14,214 nucleotides of DNA from Deltaproteobacteria bacterium (GTDB lineage: Bacteria > Desulfobacterota > DSM-4660 > Desulfatiglandales > HGW-15): assembly GCA_016926135.1 (NCBI GenBank), contig JAFGPH010000550.1, forward strand, positions 1-14,214. Direction: 5' to 3'. The notes beneath the pieces are model-generated. The model searched no databases. It was not told the DNA's origin and worked only from the letters and a program-made list of their open reading frames with translations. A program made the translations under genes and the position numbers. Shown here in pieces: positions 6,414-14,070 of this stretch (position 1 is its first letter; each line of letters starts with the position of its first letter).

Positions 6414-6442
6414 ATTATCCGGATTAGAGTCCACGCGCGCAA
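6414..6442 (-). promoter_or_regulatory. Predicted promoter of the LytS/LytTR operon
   Basis: On the minus strand TTGCGC (6442-6437) and GATAAT (6419-6414) are separated by 17 bases. The -10 matches 5 of 6 positions, the -35 only 3 of 6. Transcription would start near 6407, giving a leader of about 80 bases that contains the octanucleotide array. The -35 box lies inside the GC-rich palindrome at 6435-6455. Confidence 0.35.
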
Positions 6443-6455
6443 CTTCTTTGCGCGC
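6435..6455. other. GC-rich perfect palindrome
   Basis: Arms GCGCGCAA (6435-6442) and TTGCGCGC (6448-6455) enclose CTTCT. It overlaps the predicted -35 box of the kinase operon, so it could be an operator or simply an extragenic hairpin. There is no T-run on either side, so it is not a standard terminator. Confidence 0.5.
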
Positions 6456-6474
6456 TGCGAAGAAATCAAAGCTT

Positions 6475-6602
6475 ATCCGCAAATTGATGAAAGCCACGAA
6501 GTCCCCCTTTCGAAAAGGAAATTCATGGGGATTTTCGAGGGCATCCCGGATCAAATCCCTTCTTGCCCCCTTTGTCAAAGGGGGGGGATGGTATTTGCGG
6601 AT
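6475..6602. repeat. Small inverted-repeat-bounded element with C5T3/A3G5 hairpin
   Basis: Perfect 10-bp ends, ATCCGCAAAT (6475-6484) and ATTTGCGGAT (6593-6602), bound 128 bases. Inside are an almost perfect hairpin, CCCCCTTTG (6566-6574) and CAAAGGGGG (6576-6584), and a second CCCCCTTT copy near 6503-6510. There is no coding capacity. This looks like a MITE or extragenic palindromic element; CCCCCTTT/AAAGGGGG motifs are familiar in deltaproteobacterial intergenic DNA. It also sits downstream of the flavoprotein operon on the minus strand, where the hairpin could slow transcription. Confidence 0.55.
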
Positions 6603-6688
6603 GAACTCTTATAGAAGACGCGTCAAAAAGCAGGCAGTATGCAGAGGAGAACCAGTGCCTACCGCTTGCGGCCAGCTGCTTTCCGGTT

Positions 6689-8311
6689 TCAGGCCCAATC
6701 CTCCATGATCTGTTCAAAAGCCCGCTCGCCAGCCCTGAGCACGCCCCCAAAACCGCCGCCCGGGTTTCCCCATGCGCTCGCCAGATAGAGCCCCTTTACG
6801 GGCGTCCGGTTATCGATTCGATTCATGAAGGCATTGTCCATGGACTGCTCGAACCCATAGATAGCGCCTTCGGGGTTTCTCGTGAAATGCCAGTTGGTGA
6901 GTGGCGTTGCCGCCTCTTTGACTTGGATCATGGAGGAGAGACCCGGGATCACCTCTTCTTCGGCCCGGCGGATCAGGATGTCCGTCCACCGCGCTTTCTC
7001 TTTCTCGTACCCCCCCTTCCTGCCCTTCCGGTAGTCCGCTTCAAAGGGTCGCCAGGGTTCATACCCGCACAGGGAGAGCAGCATCAGGCTGGACGTGCCT
7101 GGCTTGGAATACCCCTCGTAGATGTTGTCGTAGATGCTTACGCCAAAAGAGCCTCTCTCCACTTCGCCGTTCATGCAGCACATATAGTCGGCCTCCGGGC
7201 CCCTGCCCGAGGAGACGTGAATGCCGCACCCCTTGATCCTGCCCCGCAATTCGCGGTTCAACCCGAGCCAGACGATGAAGGAGGAGATGCTGGGCCTCAT
7301 ACCCTCCAGTTTCTTCCTATAGTCCGGGGGAACGGCATCTATGGGGAGCATTTGCCTGAACGTGGTGAGGGCACTCGCATTGCTCACCACGGCGCGGGCC
7401 GGCAGACTCCTGCCGTCGGAAAGAATAACGCCGCTCACAGCACCGTCTTTGACCCGTATTTTTTCCGCCTCGGTTTCATAGAGGACCTTGCCCCCCTTCT
7501 CCTCAATGGCCTCCGCCAGGGCGTCGCTCAGGTTTTGGGAGCGCTCCTGGATGTAAAAAGAGCCGTTCCTGAGGTAACCGCCCGTGGCATTGGCATAATA
7601 GAACGCCGAAAGCCTGGAGGGGGGCAGGCCGTAGTACCCCCAGAGGGAGGCGAGCACGCTTTGAAGTCCCGGATCCTTCACATGGTCGTTCAGAAAACGC
7701 GCGAGGGTCTTGTTCCGGATGTTCCACATCTTCGGGTACTGGAAAGGGAAAAAGAGCTTGAAGAACCGCCCCCTTTTCCCGTGGAGCCGCTCCACCTCCT
7801 CGGAAAGGCCCACCATCTCGCTAACAAAGGACCGAATGCCCTTCTCTTCCCCTGGGAAGTGCCTGGTCAAGAGGGCCACGAAGGCTTCGGGGTCCTGCTG
7901 GGGAACGGAAATGTCCAGTCCCGGGGCCTTGAGCCGGTAAACCTCGGGGAGCCGGACAAGCCGGAGCTTTTCAAGCACGCCCACGTTGTGGAGGATCCGG
8001 GCGGTGGCGTTGTTGTTGATGGATGTGCCGTGAAGAGACACCTCGAAGGTAAAACGGCCCCGGTCGAAGGCGGTGGCATAGCCGCCGGGGATGCTGTGCT
8101 GTTCCACCAGCGTGACGGGAACGCCCTGTGCTGCAAGGTAGGCCCCGCAGCACAGGCCGCCCAGCCCGGCGCCGATGATCACGACGGGGTAGTCCGTTTT
8201 CGGCCCCATCCGGGCGGCACAGGCGTTGATTTCCTTCCAGTCGAGCGCCATGGCAAGCGCCGTCATGGAGGCTATAGAAAGAAAGGATCGGCGAGACATT
8301 TCGTGTTTCAT
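6689..8311 (-). CDS. Tat-signal FAD-dependent oxidoreductase, CrtI / retinol-saturase-like
   Basis: The product is 540 residues. The N-terminus carries a twin-arginine signal, MSRRSFLS (Arg7, Arg8), and hydrophobic residues 10-22, so export of a folded flavoprotein is predicted. A Rossmann FAD site follows: VVIIGAGLGGLCCGAYLA (GxGxxG at 47-52) and Glu70 at the end of the second strand. SIPGGYATAF, typical of phytoene desaturases, carotenoid isomerases and retinol saturases, comes next, and the FAD closure GLYLASAWGNPGGGFGG begins near 507. The family oxidises, saturates or isomerises polyene and isoprenoid chains; the substrate here is unknown. INAC at residues 28-31 is a weak lipobox. ATG 8311 has AGGAGG 9 bases upstream. 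It is the last gene of an operon with a methyltransferase (48-bp gap) and a DUF6064 membrane protein. No phytoene synthase is present, so carotenoid synthesis is not implied. Confidence 0.88.
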   Translation of the reverse strand: MKHEMSRRSFLSIASMTALAMALDWKEINACAARMGPKTDYPVVIIGAGLGGLCCGAYLAAQGVPVTLVEQHSIPGGYATAFDRGRFTFEVSLHGTSINNNATARILHNVGVLEKLRLVRLPEVYRLKAPGLDISVPQQDPEAFVALLTRHFPGEEKGIRSFVSEMVGLSEEVERLHGKRGRFFKLFFPFQYPKMWNIRNKTLARFLNDHVKDPGLQSVLASLWGYYGLPPSRLSAFYYANATGGYLRNGSFYIQERSQNLSDALAEAIEEKGGKVLYETEAEKIRVKDGAVSGVILSDGRSLPARAVVSNASALTTFRQMLPIDAVPPDYRKKLEGMRPSISSFIVWLGLNRELRGRIKGCGIHVSSGRGPEADYMCCMNGEVERGSFGVSIYDNIYEGYSKPGTSSLMLLSLCGYEPWRPFEADYRKGRKGGYEKEKARWTDILIRRAEEEVIPGLSSMIQVKEAATPLTNWHFTRNPEGAIYGFEQSMDNAFMNRIDNRTPVKGLYLASAWGNPGGGFGGVLRAGERAFEQIMEDWA

Positions 8312-8359
8312 CGTAACGGTCCTCCTTTGTTGGTTGCTCCCCTCAACAGGCCTGCCCGA

Positions 8360-9022
8360 TCAGGCCGGTTTTGTCCCTGTAATCACCAGACCCATGGCCT
8401 TCGACTTCACCTTGGACCCTCCCAGCCGGGACTCCCCAAGGATCGTCCGTATTTCTTCAACAACATAGGCCGCACGAATGGAGGAGATGAGCCCGAACCG
8501 GATCTCTTTCGGCTTGGTGACGGCCTGCATGAACCATCTTACCAGCGGGTTCATGTCACGACGGAGGTCGCTGATACAGTATCTTCCGCCGGGCTGGAGG
8601 ACCCTGTGTACTTCGTTGAACACGCGCTTTGGATCGGCCCATTCATGGAGCGACCCGTTGGTGAAAACGCCGTCAAAGGTGTGGTCGTCAAAAGGCATCT
8701 TGGTCGCATCCCCCGGCACATACTCCACCCTGTCCCTGAACCCGTACTCGGCGGCGTTCCTGCGGGCCACTTCGATCATGGCCGGGCTGATTTCCACGGC
8801 CTTGAGGCGGGTGCCGGAGGTCTTTTTCAACCATTCAAGGCCCAGATACCCGGGCCCGGAACCCACCTCCAGCACCAAACCGTGCACGATACCCGCCTTT
8901 ACAATCAACCCGGTTTCGAGCCATCCTTTGTCTCTCATCCGCCGCATCATGGTGTCGTAAATCCCCACATGAAATGCCTCCTGGATGCCTTGACCGGTTT
9001 CCTCAACTCTTGGCCCGACCAT
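8360..9022 (-). CDS. Class I SAM-dependent methyltransferase (UbiE-like)
   Basis: The product is 220 residues, cytoplasmic, with no signal. Motif I, LVLEVGSGPGYLG, is at 49-61; the acidic residue that binds the SAM ribose is Glu77 in LKAVEISPAMIEVARRN. Asp105 lies in YVPGDATKMPFDDHTFDGVF, and the post-motif pattern EVHRVLQPGGRYCISD is at 137-152. This layout is that of Methyltransf_11/UbiE-type enzymes acting on small molecules, quinones or lipids. The substrate cannot be told from the sequence. GGAGGAGG lies close before ATG 9022. It sits between a DUF6064 membrane protein (27-bp gap) and the Tat-signal flavoprotein, so the three may act on a common membrane-associated substrate; this is inference. 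A 6-bp palindrome (8349-8366) covers its stop codon. Confidence 0.88.
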   Translation of the reverse strand: MVGPRVEETGQGIQEAFHVGIYDTMMRRMRDKGWLETGLIVKAGIVHGLVLEVGSGPGYLGLEWLKKTSGTRLKAVEISPAMIEVARRNAAEYGFRDRVEYVPGDATKMPFDDHTFDGVFTNGSLHEWADPKRVFNEVHRVLQPGGRYCISDLRRDMNPLVRWFMQAVTKPKEIRFGLISSIRAAYVVEEIRTILGESRLGGSKVKSKAMGLVITGTKPA

Positions 9023-9049
9023 ATCCTTTCCTCCTCCTATTTCATGCGA

Positions 9050-9691
9050 TCAGTTGTGTCTGTGGTGAATCCAGCTTCTCACCAGCATCACGAGTGCATA
9101 GACCCCTGCGGCGAGCATGATCGTGTCCTCATAGACCCCGTACCTTGGAATCTGAATGAACGGGGGGAACGGGATGGCCCAGAACAGGAGAATCACATAG
9201 AGGATCTTGTCGACCTTTGGCAGTGCCGTCGTCAGAAGCACCAGGGCAAGGGCTGTGGTCGGACAGGGAAAGGTGCCGGGTACGATGAGCTTCGGGTGGG
9301 CATGGCCGAATGCGTAGCTGAACAGAGGGTAGCAGAGGACGATGAGGACCAACAGCAGGGTGAGACCTTTTTGCCAGCCTGTTTCGGGAAGCCGGAAGGT
9401 CATTCTTTGTCTGAAGATATCCATCGCGAAGAGGATCGCGACGACCATGAAGAGAGTGCCAAAGAAGGAACTCCCAGCAAGGCCCTTCCCGATGGTCAGG
9501 AAGAAGACGACACCGATCCAGCCGAAGGAGAGGGCAAGATACACCTTCATCAGGAGATTCGGAATCGGTTTCCCGGATCGGAACAGGGCCACCAGAAGAA
9601 TCACCCAAAGGACATAAAAGACCGCCTGGGCAGGCCAGACGGCTTGCCCGTAGGCGCCGAGAATTCCCCACCACTCGTTTGCAGGCAGCAT
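9050..9691 (-). CDS. DUF6064-type integral membrane protein
   Basis: The product is 213 residues with about six or seven membrane helices (near 22-38, 50-68, 74-92, 108-128, 144-158, 162-180 and 188-206), an aromatic-rich N-terminus (NEWWGILGAYGQAVWPAQ) and a basic C-terminal tail (RSWIHHRHN). The beginning and the WIGVVFFLTIGKGL segment resemble DUF6064, a family of uncharacterised membrane proteins. I recall this from pattern and could not run a search. No transporter signature or catalytic motif stands out; FGHAHPKL, rich in histidine, lies between two helices. AAAGGAGGT lies 6 bases before ATG 9691, and the gene is the first of the three-gene operon ending in the Tat flavoprotein. Confidence 0.75.
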   Translation of the reverse strand: MLPANEWWGILGAYGQAVWPAQAVFYVLWVILLVALFRSGKPIPNLLMKVYLALSFGWIGVVFFLTIGKGLAGSSFFGTLFMVVAILFAMDIFRQRMTFRLPETGWQKGLTLLLVLIVLCYPLFSYAFGHAHPKLIVPGTFPCPTTALALVLLTTALPKVDKILYVILLFWAIPFPPFIQIPRYGVYEDTIMLAAGVYALVMLVRSWIHHRHN

Positions 9692-9734
9692 GACGGACCT
9701 CCTTTATTGAGCACCGTGGACGCGCTCACCGGCA

Positions 9735-9763
9735 ATTGCATTCCATGTGGACCATTTTGTCCA
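9735..9763 (-). promoter_or_regulatory. Predicted promoter of the DUF6064-methyltransferase-flavoprotein operon
   Basis: On the minus strand TGGACA (9763-9758) and TGCAAT (9740-9735) are 17 bases apart, matching 5 and 4 of 6 consensus positions. Transcription would start about 37 bases before the first gene. The -35 lies in a short palindrome (TGGAC/GTCCA). Moderate to weak prediction. Confidence 0.33.
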
Positions 9764-10141
9764 GGATACGAGGGTCCCGGGGGGTTCGCAAGGGGTAGGC
9801 GACGAAAGGCGCGATTCCGGGGGTGAAGTTGAAGAAATGGGGGCTCAAATGGATGGACCAAGCACACCTTTTCAAACATACGTTCACGAATATGTGGCGT
9901 ATGACGGGCCGCAACGGATCTTTATCCGTAGAAAAAGCTGTCCCACTTATACCCCCGTTCCATTCACGCTGAGCTATCAAAGCATATGCGGGGGTGTTCA
10001 CCCTTCTAACGCAAACGTATCATCATCCTCACAGGAATGAAACGATCATCCCTTAGAGTGATATGCCAGTTGAATCCTTGGGCAAAGTGGAACGCCTGAG
10101 CTTCAAGGCAGCGCACCAGACCTCGAACAGGGAGGAGGGCC
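9764..10141. other. Divergent intergenic stretch, no supported gene
   Basis: It is less GC-rich than its surroundings and broken by stops on the plus strand. Two minus-strand frames, 9726-10001 and 9601-9879, cover parts of it but have poor start signals and no recognised domain; a decayed gene cannot be excluded. A small stem ACGGAT/ATCCGT (9914-9929) and a 7-bp inverted repeat ACCCCCG/CGGGGGT (9951-9957 and 9989-9995) are visible. A promoter for the downstream operon should lie here but I could not place it. Confidence 0.3.
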
Positions 10142-10840
10142 TTGGAAGGTTTCAGTTTGAACGCTGAGTTGATCGCGAACATCCTTCATCATGCCAGGCC
10201 CCTGGGGCATAACGAGCAGCCGGAGAATGCCAACCTGGGTTTCGGCTTCCTTTACTACGGCATGGTGCGGGCTTTGCGGCCCAAGCACGTTCTGGTCATC
10301 GGCTCCGGGTTCGGCTTCAGCGTGGTCTGCCTGGCCCTGGGCCTGAAAGACAACGCCAAGGGGAAATTGACGTTCGTGGACCCTTCCTACGACGTTTTCA
10401 AGGAAGGGTTCTTCAAAACCCTCGGGGGCCGGGGCATGTGGAGCACCCCGGAGGAAGTGGCCAGACACTTCGGGATCTTCGGTGTGCAGGATTTGGTCAC
10501 CCATTACAGGCTGAGGAACAGGGATTTCTTCCCCCGTTACGAGTCGCTGGGACTCCCCGTCGTGGATCTTGCCTTCGTGGACGGGAATCACTCCTATGAG
10601 AATGTGCGGTTTGATTTCATGGAGACCCTGATGCGGTCCCGGAAGAATACCTACATCTTTCTCCACGACACCAACATCTACATCCGTGAGATGTTGAGGC
10701 ATGCCGGCGTCAAAAAATGGTTCAACGGGGTGAAGCGAAGGAAAGACCTTTTCGAATGCCTCAACTTCCCCTTTTCCTCGGGGGTGGCCATCGTCCATGT
10801 GCTGCAGGATGAAGCGTGGAGGCATGTGAACCCCGAATGA
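10142..10840 (+). CDS. SAM-dependent methyltransferase, Methyltransf_24-like
   Basis: The product is 232 residues. LVIGSGFGFSVVCLALGL (51-68) is the SAM-binding glycine motif, Asp80 in LTFVDPSYD ends the second strand, and VVDLAFVDGNHSYENVRFDF (140-159) is the hallmark of the Methyltransf_24 group. FLHDTN (174-179) completes the active-site pattern. Such enzymes methylate or hydroxylate sugars, peptides and natural products; the acceptor here is unknown. The predicted start is TTG 10142, with GGAGGAGG just upstream and no in-frame ATG before it; a TTG at 10157 is the alternative. The stop overlaps the start of phosphatidylserine decarboxylase (ATGA), so the two are translationally coupled and a role in phospholipid or envelope modification is a reasonable inference. 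Confidence 0.85.
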   Translation: MEGFSLNAELIANILHHARPLGHNEQPENANLGFGFLYYGMVRALRPKHVLVIGSGFGFSVVCLALGLKDNAKGKLTFVDPSYDVFKEGFFKTLGGRGMWSTPEEVARHFGIFGVQDLVTHYRLRNRDFFPRYESLGLPVVDLAFVDGNHSYENVRFDFMETLMRSRKNTYIFLHDTNIYIREMLRHAGVKKWFNGVKRRKDLFECLNFPFSSGVAIVHVLQDEAWRHVNPE

Positions 10841-11520
10841 TCATCGGCCTGAGCCTCAGTCTTGCCCTGGCATCGGCTTACGCCTTCTGGAGGTGGGTGT
10901 GGTTCTTCAGGAATCCGGAGCGCAGGATCCCCGAAGGGGAAAACATCCTGAGCCCGGCGGACGGAACCGTGGTCTATGTGGAGCGAAAGGGCCCCTGGGA
11001 GCCGGTCATCTCCATCAAGAAGAACAGGAAGGTTTCCATCTCCGACATTGTTCTGGAAGACCTTCAGGAGGAAAAACTGCTCATCGGGATCTTCATGAGC
11101 CCCTTTGACGTCCATTACAACCGGTTTCCACTGGGCGGGAGGGTGGAGTCCATCCGTCACCATCCGGCCAAGAGGAAGAACCTTCACATGACCTCCATGC
11201 ACTGGCGCGCGCTGACAAAGCGCCTGCCCATTTACGAAAAGAGCCTTCATGTGGTCGAAAACGAGCGCACGGTCACGAAGATCCGCGGGGAGTTCAAGGC
11301 GGAACCCATATCCTGCTACGTGGTGCAGATCGCCGGGGGAAGCGTGCAGGGAATCGATTCCTCCGTGGCGCCGGGGGAATTTCTGGGCAAGGGTAAGATC
11401 TTCGGCATGATCCGCATCGGTTCACAGGTGGACCTGGTCGTTCCATGGAGGGAATCCATGAACGTCAGGGTAAGACCCGGCCAGAAGGTGAGGGCCGGGG
11501 AGACCATCCTGGTGGCGTAG
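10837..11520 (+). CDS. psd: Phosphatidylserine decarboxylase, short (pyruvoyl) type
   Basis: The product is 227 residues, the length of the short archaeal/Bacillus-type enzymes. One membrane helix (1-22) is followed by the family motif FFRNPERRIP. The self-processing triad is present: Asp42 in SPADGTV, His93 in MSPFDVHYNR, and the Gly195-Ser196 cleavage site in MIRIGSQVDLVVP, where the serine becomes the pyruvoyl group of the alpha chain. The enzyme makes phosphatidylethanolamine from phosphatidylserine at the inner membrane face. The partner phosphatidylserine synthase is not in the window. I prefer ATG 10837, overlapping the previous stop; GTG 10816, seven codons earlier, is possible because GGAGG (10818-10822) is 14 bases from the ATG. 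It lies between a methyltransferase and a PHP-glycosyltransferase fusion. Confidence 0.9.
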   Translation: MIIGLSLSLALASAYAFWRWVWFFRNPERRIPEGENILSPADGTVVYVERKGPWEPVISIKKNRKVSISDIVLEDLQEEKLLIGIFMSPFDVHYNRFPLGGRVESIRHHPAKRKNLHMTSMHWRALTKRLPIYEKSLHVVENERTVTKIRGEFKAEPISCYVVQIAGGSVQGIDSSVAPGEFLGKGKIFGMIRIGSQVDLVVPWRESMNVRVRPGQKVRAGETILVA

Positions 11521-11549
11521 CGGAGTCACGGAGGAATGCAAAGAGCATC

Positions 11550-11581
11550 ACTCCACCACTCCGATACTCCATCACTCCATT
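11550..11581. repeat. Octanucleotide tandem array before the PHP-GT4 gene
   Basis: ACTCC recurs at 11550, 11558, 11566 and 11574, an exact 8-bp period with variable last three bases. It ends about 10 bases before the ribosome binding site of the fusion gene. The rotated unit NNNACTCC matches the minus-strand unit NNNATTCC of the array at 6343-6376. Confidence 0.8.
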
Positions 11582-11604
11582 GCTTTGGAGAGGGAGGATA
11601 TATC

Positions 11605-14070
11605 GTGGAAACGCCATGTCTCAAGGCCGACTTGCATGTCCACTCCAGATACTCCACAAGACCCTCGGAATGGTTACTGCGCAAGATCGGCTGTTCCGAA
11701 AGCTATACCGATCCCGTTCATGTTTACAGGGCGGCCAGGGCCCGGGGCATGGACCTGGTCACCATCACGGACCACAACACCCTGGCGGGGAGCCTGGAAA
11801 TCGCACATCTCGATGGCGCCTTTGTGGGGGAGGAGGTCACCACCTACTTCCCGGAGGACGGGTGCAAGCTCCACGTCCTGGTCTATGACATCACGGAGAG
11901 CGAGCACGAGGACATCTCCCAGGCCCGGGAGAACGTGTTCGACCTGGTGAGGTACCTGCACGAGCGGGAAATCGTGCATGTCCTGGCCCACCCCCTGTAC
12001 GCGGTCAACGATTTGCTCACGGAAAGGCACTTCTGCCGGTCCCTGCTCCTTTTCAAGAGCTTCGAGATGAACGGATCCAGGGACGAGTACCAGAACCGCA
12101 TCCTGGCACAGATCCTCAACATGCTCACCCGGGAGGAGATGGAGGTTCTGTCGGAGCGATACCGCCTGGAGCCCTTCGGCAAGGAGCCGTGGCGGAAGAA
12201 CCTGGTGGGGGGCTCCGACGACCATTCCTCACTCCACATCGCCCGTTCCTTCACGGTCGTCGAAGGGGCCTCGGGTGTGCGGGACTTCCTGCAGGGGATC
12301 GGAGAGAATCGGTCCCGGCCGGCGGGTTCGGGGGCGACTCCCAAGCACCTCGCCCAGAACCTCTACAGCATCGCCTACCAGTTCTACAGACACAGACTCG
12401 GCCTGGAGCGTTACCTGGGCAAGGACCTCCTCCTCCGCTTCATCGATCGGGCCCTGGTCCCGTCATCCAGGGCGGAAGAGGGGTTCATCGGCCGCATCAG
12501 GGAGGCCATGGGTTCACGCCGGCAGGCGCAGAAATCGGGCAGCCTCTCATCCGACCTCAAGGGGGTGATCCTGAAGGAAGGGAGGGAAATCATCCTGGCT
12601 GATCCGGGCATGAAGGAGCTGCTCAGGAAGTGCCCGGTCGAGGCGGAAAGACCCTCGGGGCTGGAGAAGATCTGGTTTGGCTTCGTGAACCAGGTTTCCG
12701 AAAAGGTTTTGCGAAGGTTTGCAGACTCCATCATGGAGGCCATGGCAGGGGCCGATGTCTTCGACATCTTTCACAGCCTGGGTTCCGCGGGTTCCCTCTA
12801 CACCATGCTCGCCCCCTACTTCGTTTCCTACACCCTGTTCACCAAGGGCCGAAGGTTCGCGCATCGTTGCCTCAGTGCGCTCCCGGGCCTTCAGGCCCGG
12901 CCCGAGTCAGGGGGAGGGGAACCCGAGTCCCGGCAACGGCTGAGGGTCGCCCACTTCACGGACACCTTCCACGAGGTGAACGGGGTGGCCACAACGCTCA
13001 GACTGGAAGCGGCCATTGCCATGAAGCACGGCAAATACCAGAAGATCATCACCTGCGGCGAGGCCATGGAGGATGACGGGGTGGTCAATTTCCCTCCCAC
13101 AGGAAGCTTCGAACTGCCCGAGTACCCGGAACTCCGGTTCCTGTACCCGCCCCTGCTGGCCATGCTGGACTACTGCTACGAGAAGGACTTCACGCACATC
13201 CACTCGGCGACACCCGGTCCCATCGGGCTGGCCGCCCTTGCCATCGCCCGCATCCTGAAGGTCCCCATCTACGGGACCTACCACACGGCCCTGCCGCAGT
13301 ACGTCAATATCCTCACCGGCGACCGTTCCCTGGAGGAAATGATCTGGAAGTACACGATCTGGTACTACAACCAGATGGATGTGATCTACGTCCCCTCCCA
13401 TGCCACGGGCAGGGAGATCGAGGCCAGGGGGGCCGTCAGCGAAAAGATCCGCTACTATCCGAGGGGGATCGACACGGAGCGCTTTCACCCTTCCAAACGG
13501 AACGGCTTCTTTCAGCGGAGGTTTGGAATCCCCACCGGGGAAACCAGGCTTCTCTATGTGGGTCGCGTCTCAAGGGAAAAGAACCTTCCCTTTCTGGTGG
13601 AGGTCTTCAAGAGACTCTGCGGCAGGAAACAAGACCTCCGCCTGGTGGTGATCGGAGACGGTCCCTACCTGCCGGAGATGAAAGGGGCTCTCGAAGGATT
13701 TCCCGTCACCTTCTCGGGATATCTCGGCGGGGAGGACCTTGCCGAGGCCTATGCCTCGGGAGACCTCTTCCTGTTTCCCTCCACCACGGACACCTTCGGA
13801 AACGTGGTCCTGGAGGCCCAGGCCTCGGGTCTGCCTGTCGTCGTGACGGACGAAGGAGGCCCCATGGAGAACCTCATTCCCGGCGAAACAGGCTTCGTCG
13901 TACATGCAGGTGACACCCAAGCCTTCGTGGACACGGTCATGAGGATGCTTGAGAGGCCCGAGCTGAGGCAGAAGATGGGGGCGAGGGCCACGGAGTACAT
14001 GAAAAGCCGCACCTTTGATACGGCCTTCCTGCAACTCTGGGAGAGCTACCGAGATGAGGTTACCAGATAG
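11605..14070 (+). CDS. PHP domain - linker - GT4 glycosyltransferase fusion
   Basis: The product is 821 residues. A PHP metal-dependent phosphoesterase domain fills 6-230, with HxH 11-13, TDHN 55-58, Glu77, His129 in VLAHP and GGSDDH 202-207. Residues 240-440 are a helical linker of unknown type with an amphipathic or hydrophobic part (SLYTMLAPYFVSYTLF, 397-412). A GT-B glycosyltransferase follows from 446: VAHFTDTFHEVNGVA, HIHSATPGPIGLAAL, GTYHTALPQYV, then the GT4 donor half with LLYVGRVSREKN, IGDGP and the acid motif TDTFGNVVLEAQASGLPV (Glu736). The GT half resembles MgtA/SqdX/SQD2-type enzymes that glycosylate lipids. GTG 11605 has GGGAGGA 6 bases upstream; a frame back to ATG 11536 would read through the tandem array. 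Metal ligands and GT motifs look intact. Next to phosphatidylserine decarboxylase, a lipid or envelope glycan role is likely. Confidence 0.9.
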   Translation: METPCLKADLHVHSRYSTRPSEWLLRKIGCSESYTDPVHVYRAARARGMDLVTITDHNTLAGSLEIAHLDGAFVGEEVTTYFPEDGCKLHVLVYDITESEHEDISQARENVFDLVRYLHEREIVHVLAHPLYAVNDLLTERHFCRSLLLFKSFEMNGSRDEYQNRILAQILNMLTREEMEVLSERYRLEPFGKEPWRKNLVGGSDDHSSLHIARSFTVVEGASGVRDFLQGIGENRSRPAGSGATPKHLAQNLYSIAYQFYRHRLGLERYLGKDLLLRFIDRALVPSSRAEEGFIGRIREAMGSRRQAQKSGSLSSDLKGVILKEGREIILADPGMKELLRKCPVEAERPSGLEKIWFGFVNQVSEKVLRRFADSIMEAMAGADVFDIFHSLGSAGSLYTMLAPYFVSYTLFTKGRRFAHRCLSALPGLQARPESGGGEPESRQRLRVAHFTDTFHEVNGVATTLRLEAAIAMKHGKYQKIITCGEAMEDDGVVNFPPTGSFELPEYPELRFLYPPLLAMLDYCYEKDFTHIHSATPGPIGLAALAIARILKVPIYGTYHTALPQYVNILTGDRSLEEMIWKYTIWYYNQMDVIYVPSHATGREIEARGAVSEKIRYYPRGIDTERFHPSKRNGFFQRRFGIPTGETRLLYVGRVSREKNLPFLVEVFKRLCGRKQDLRLVVIGDGPYLPEMKGALEGFPVTFSGYLGGEDLAEAYASGDLFLFPSTTDTFGNVVLEAQASGLPVVVTDEGGPMENLIPGETGFVVHAGDTQAFVDTVMRMLERPELRQKMGARATEYMKSRTFDTAFLQLWESYRDEVTR

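Noticed and set aside
6887..9826. 979-codon open frame on the plus strand, opposite the three-gene minus operon
   Set aside because: It is antisense to three genes with clear motifs and strong ribosome binding sites; its translation is low in hydrophobic patterning and rich in H, G and P, as expected from a GC-rich complementary frame.
11550..11581. CRISPR-like array
   Set aside because: The period is only 8 bases and there are no spacers; it is a simple tandem array, as are the other two.
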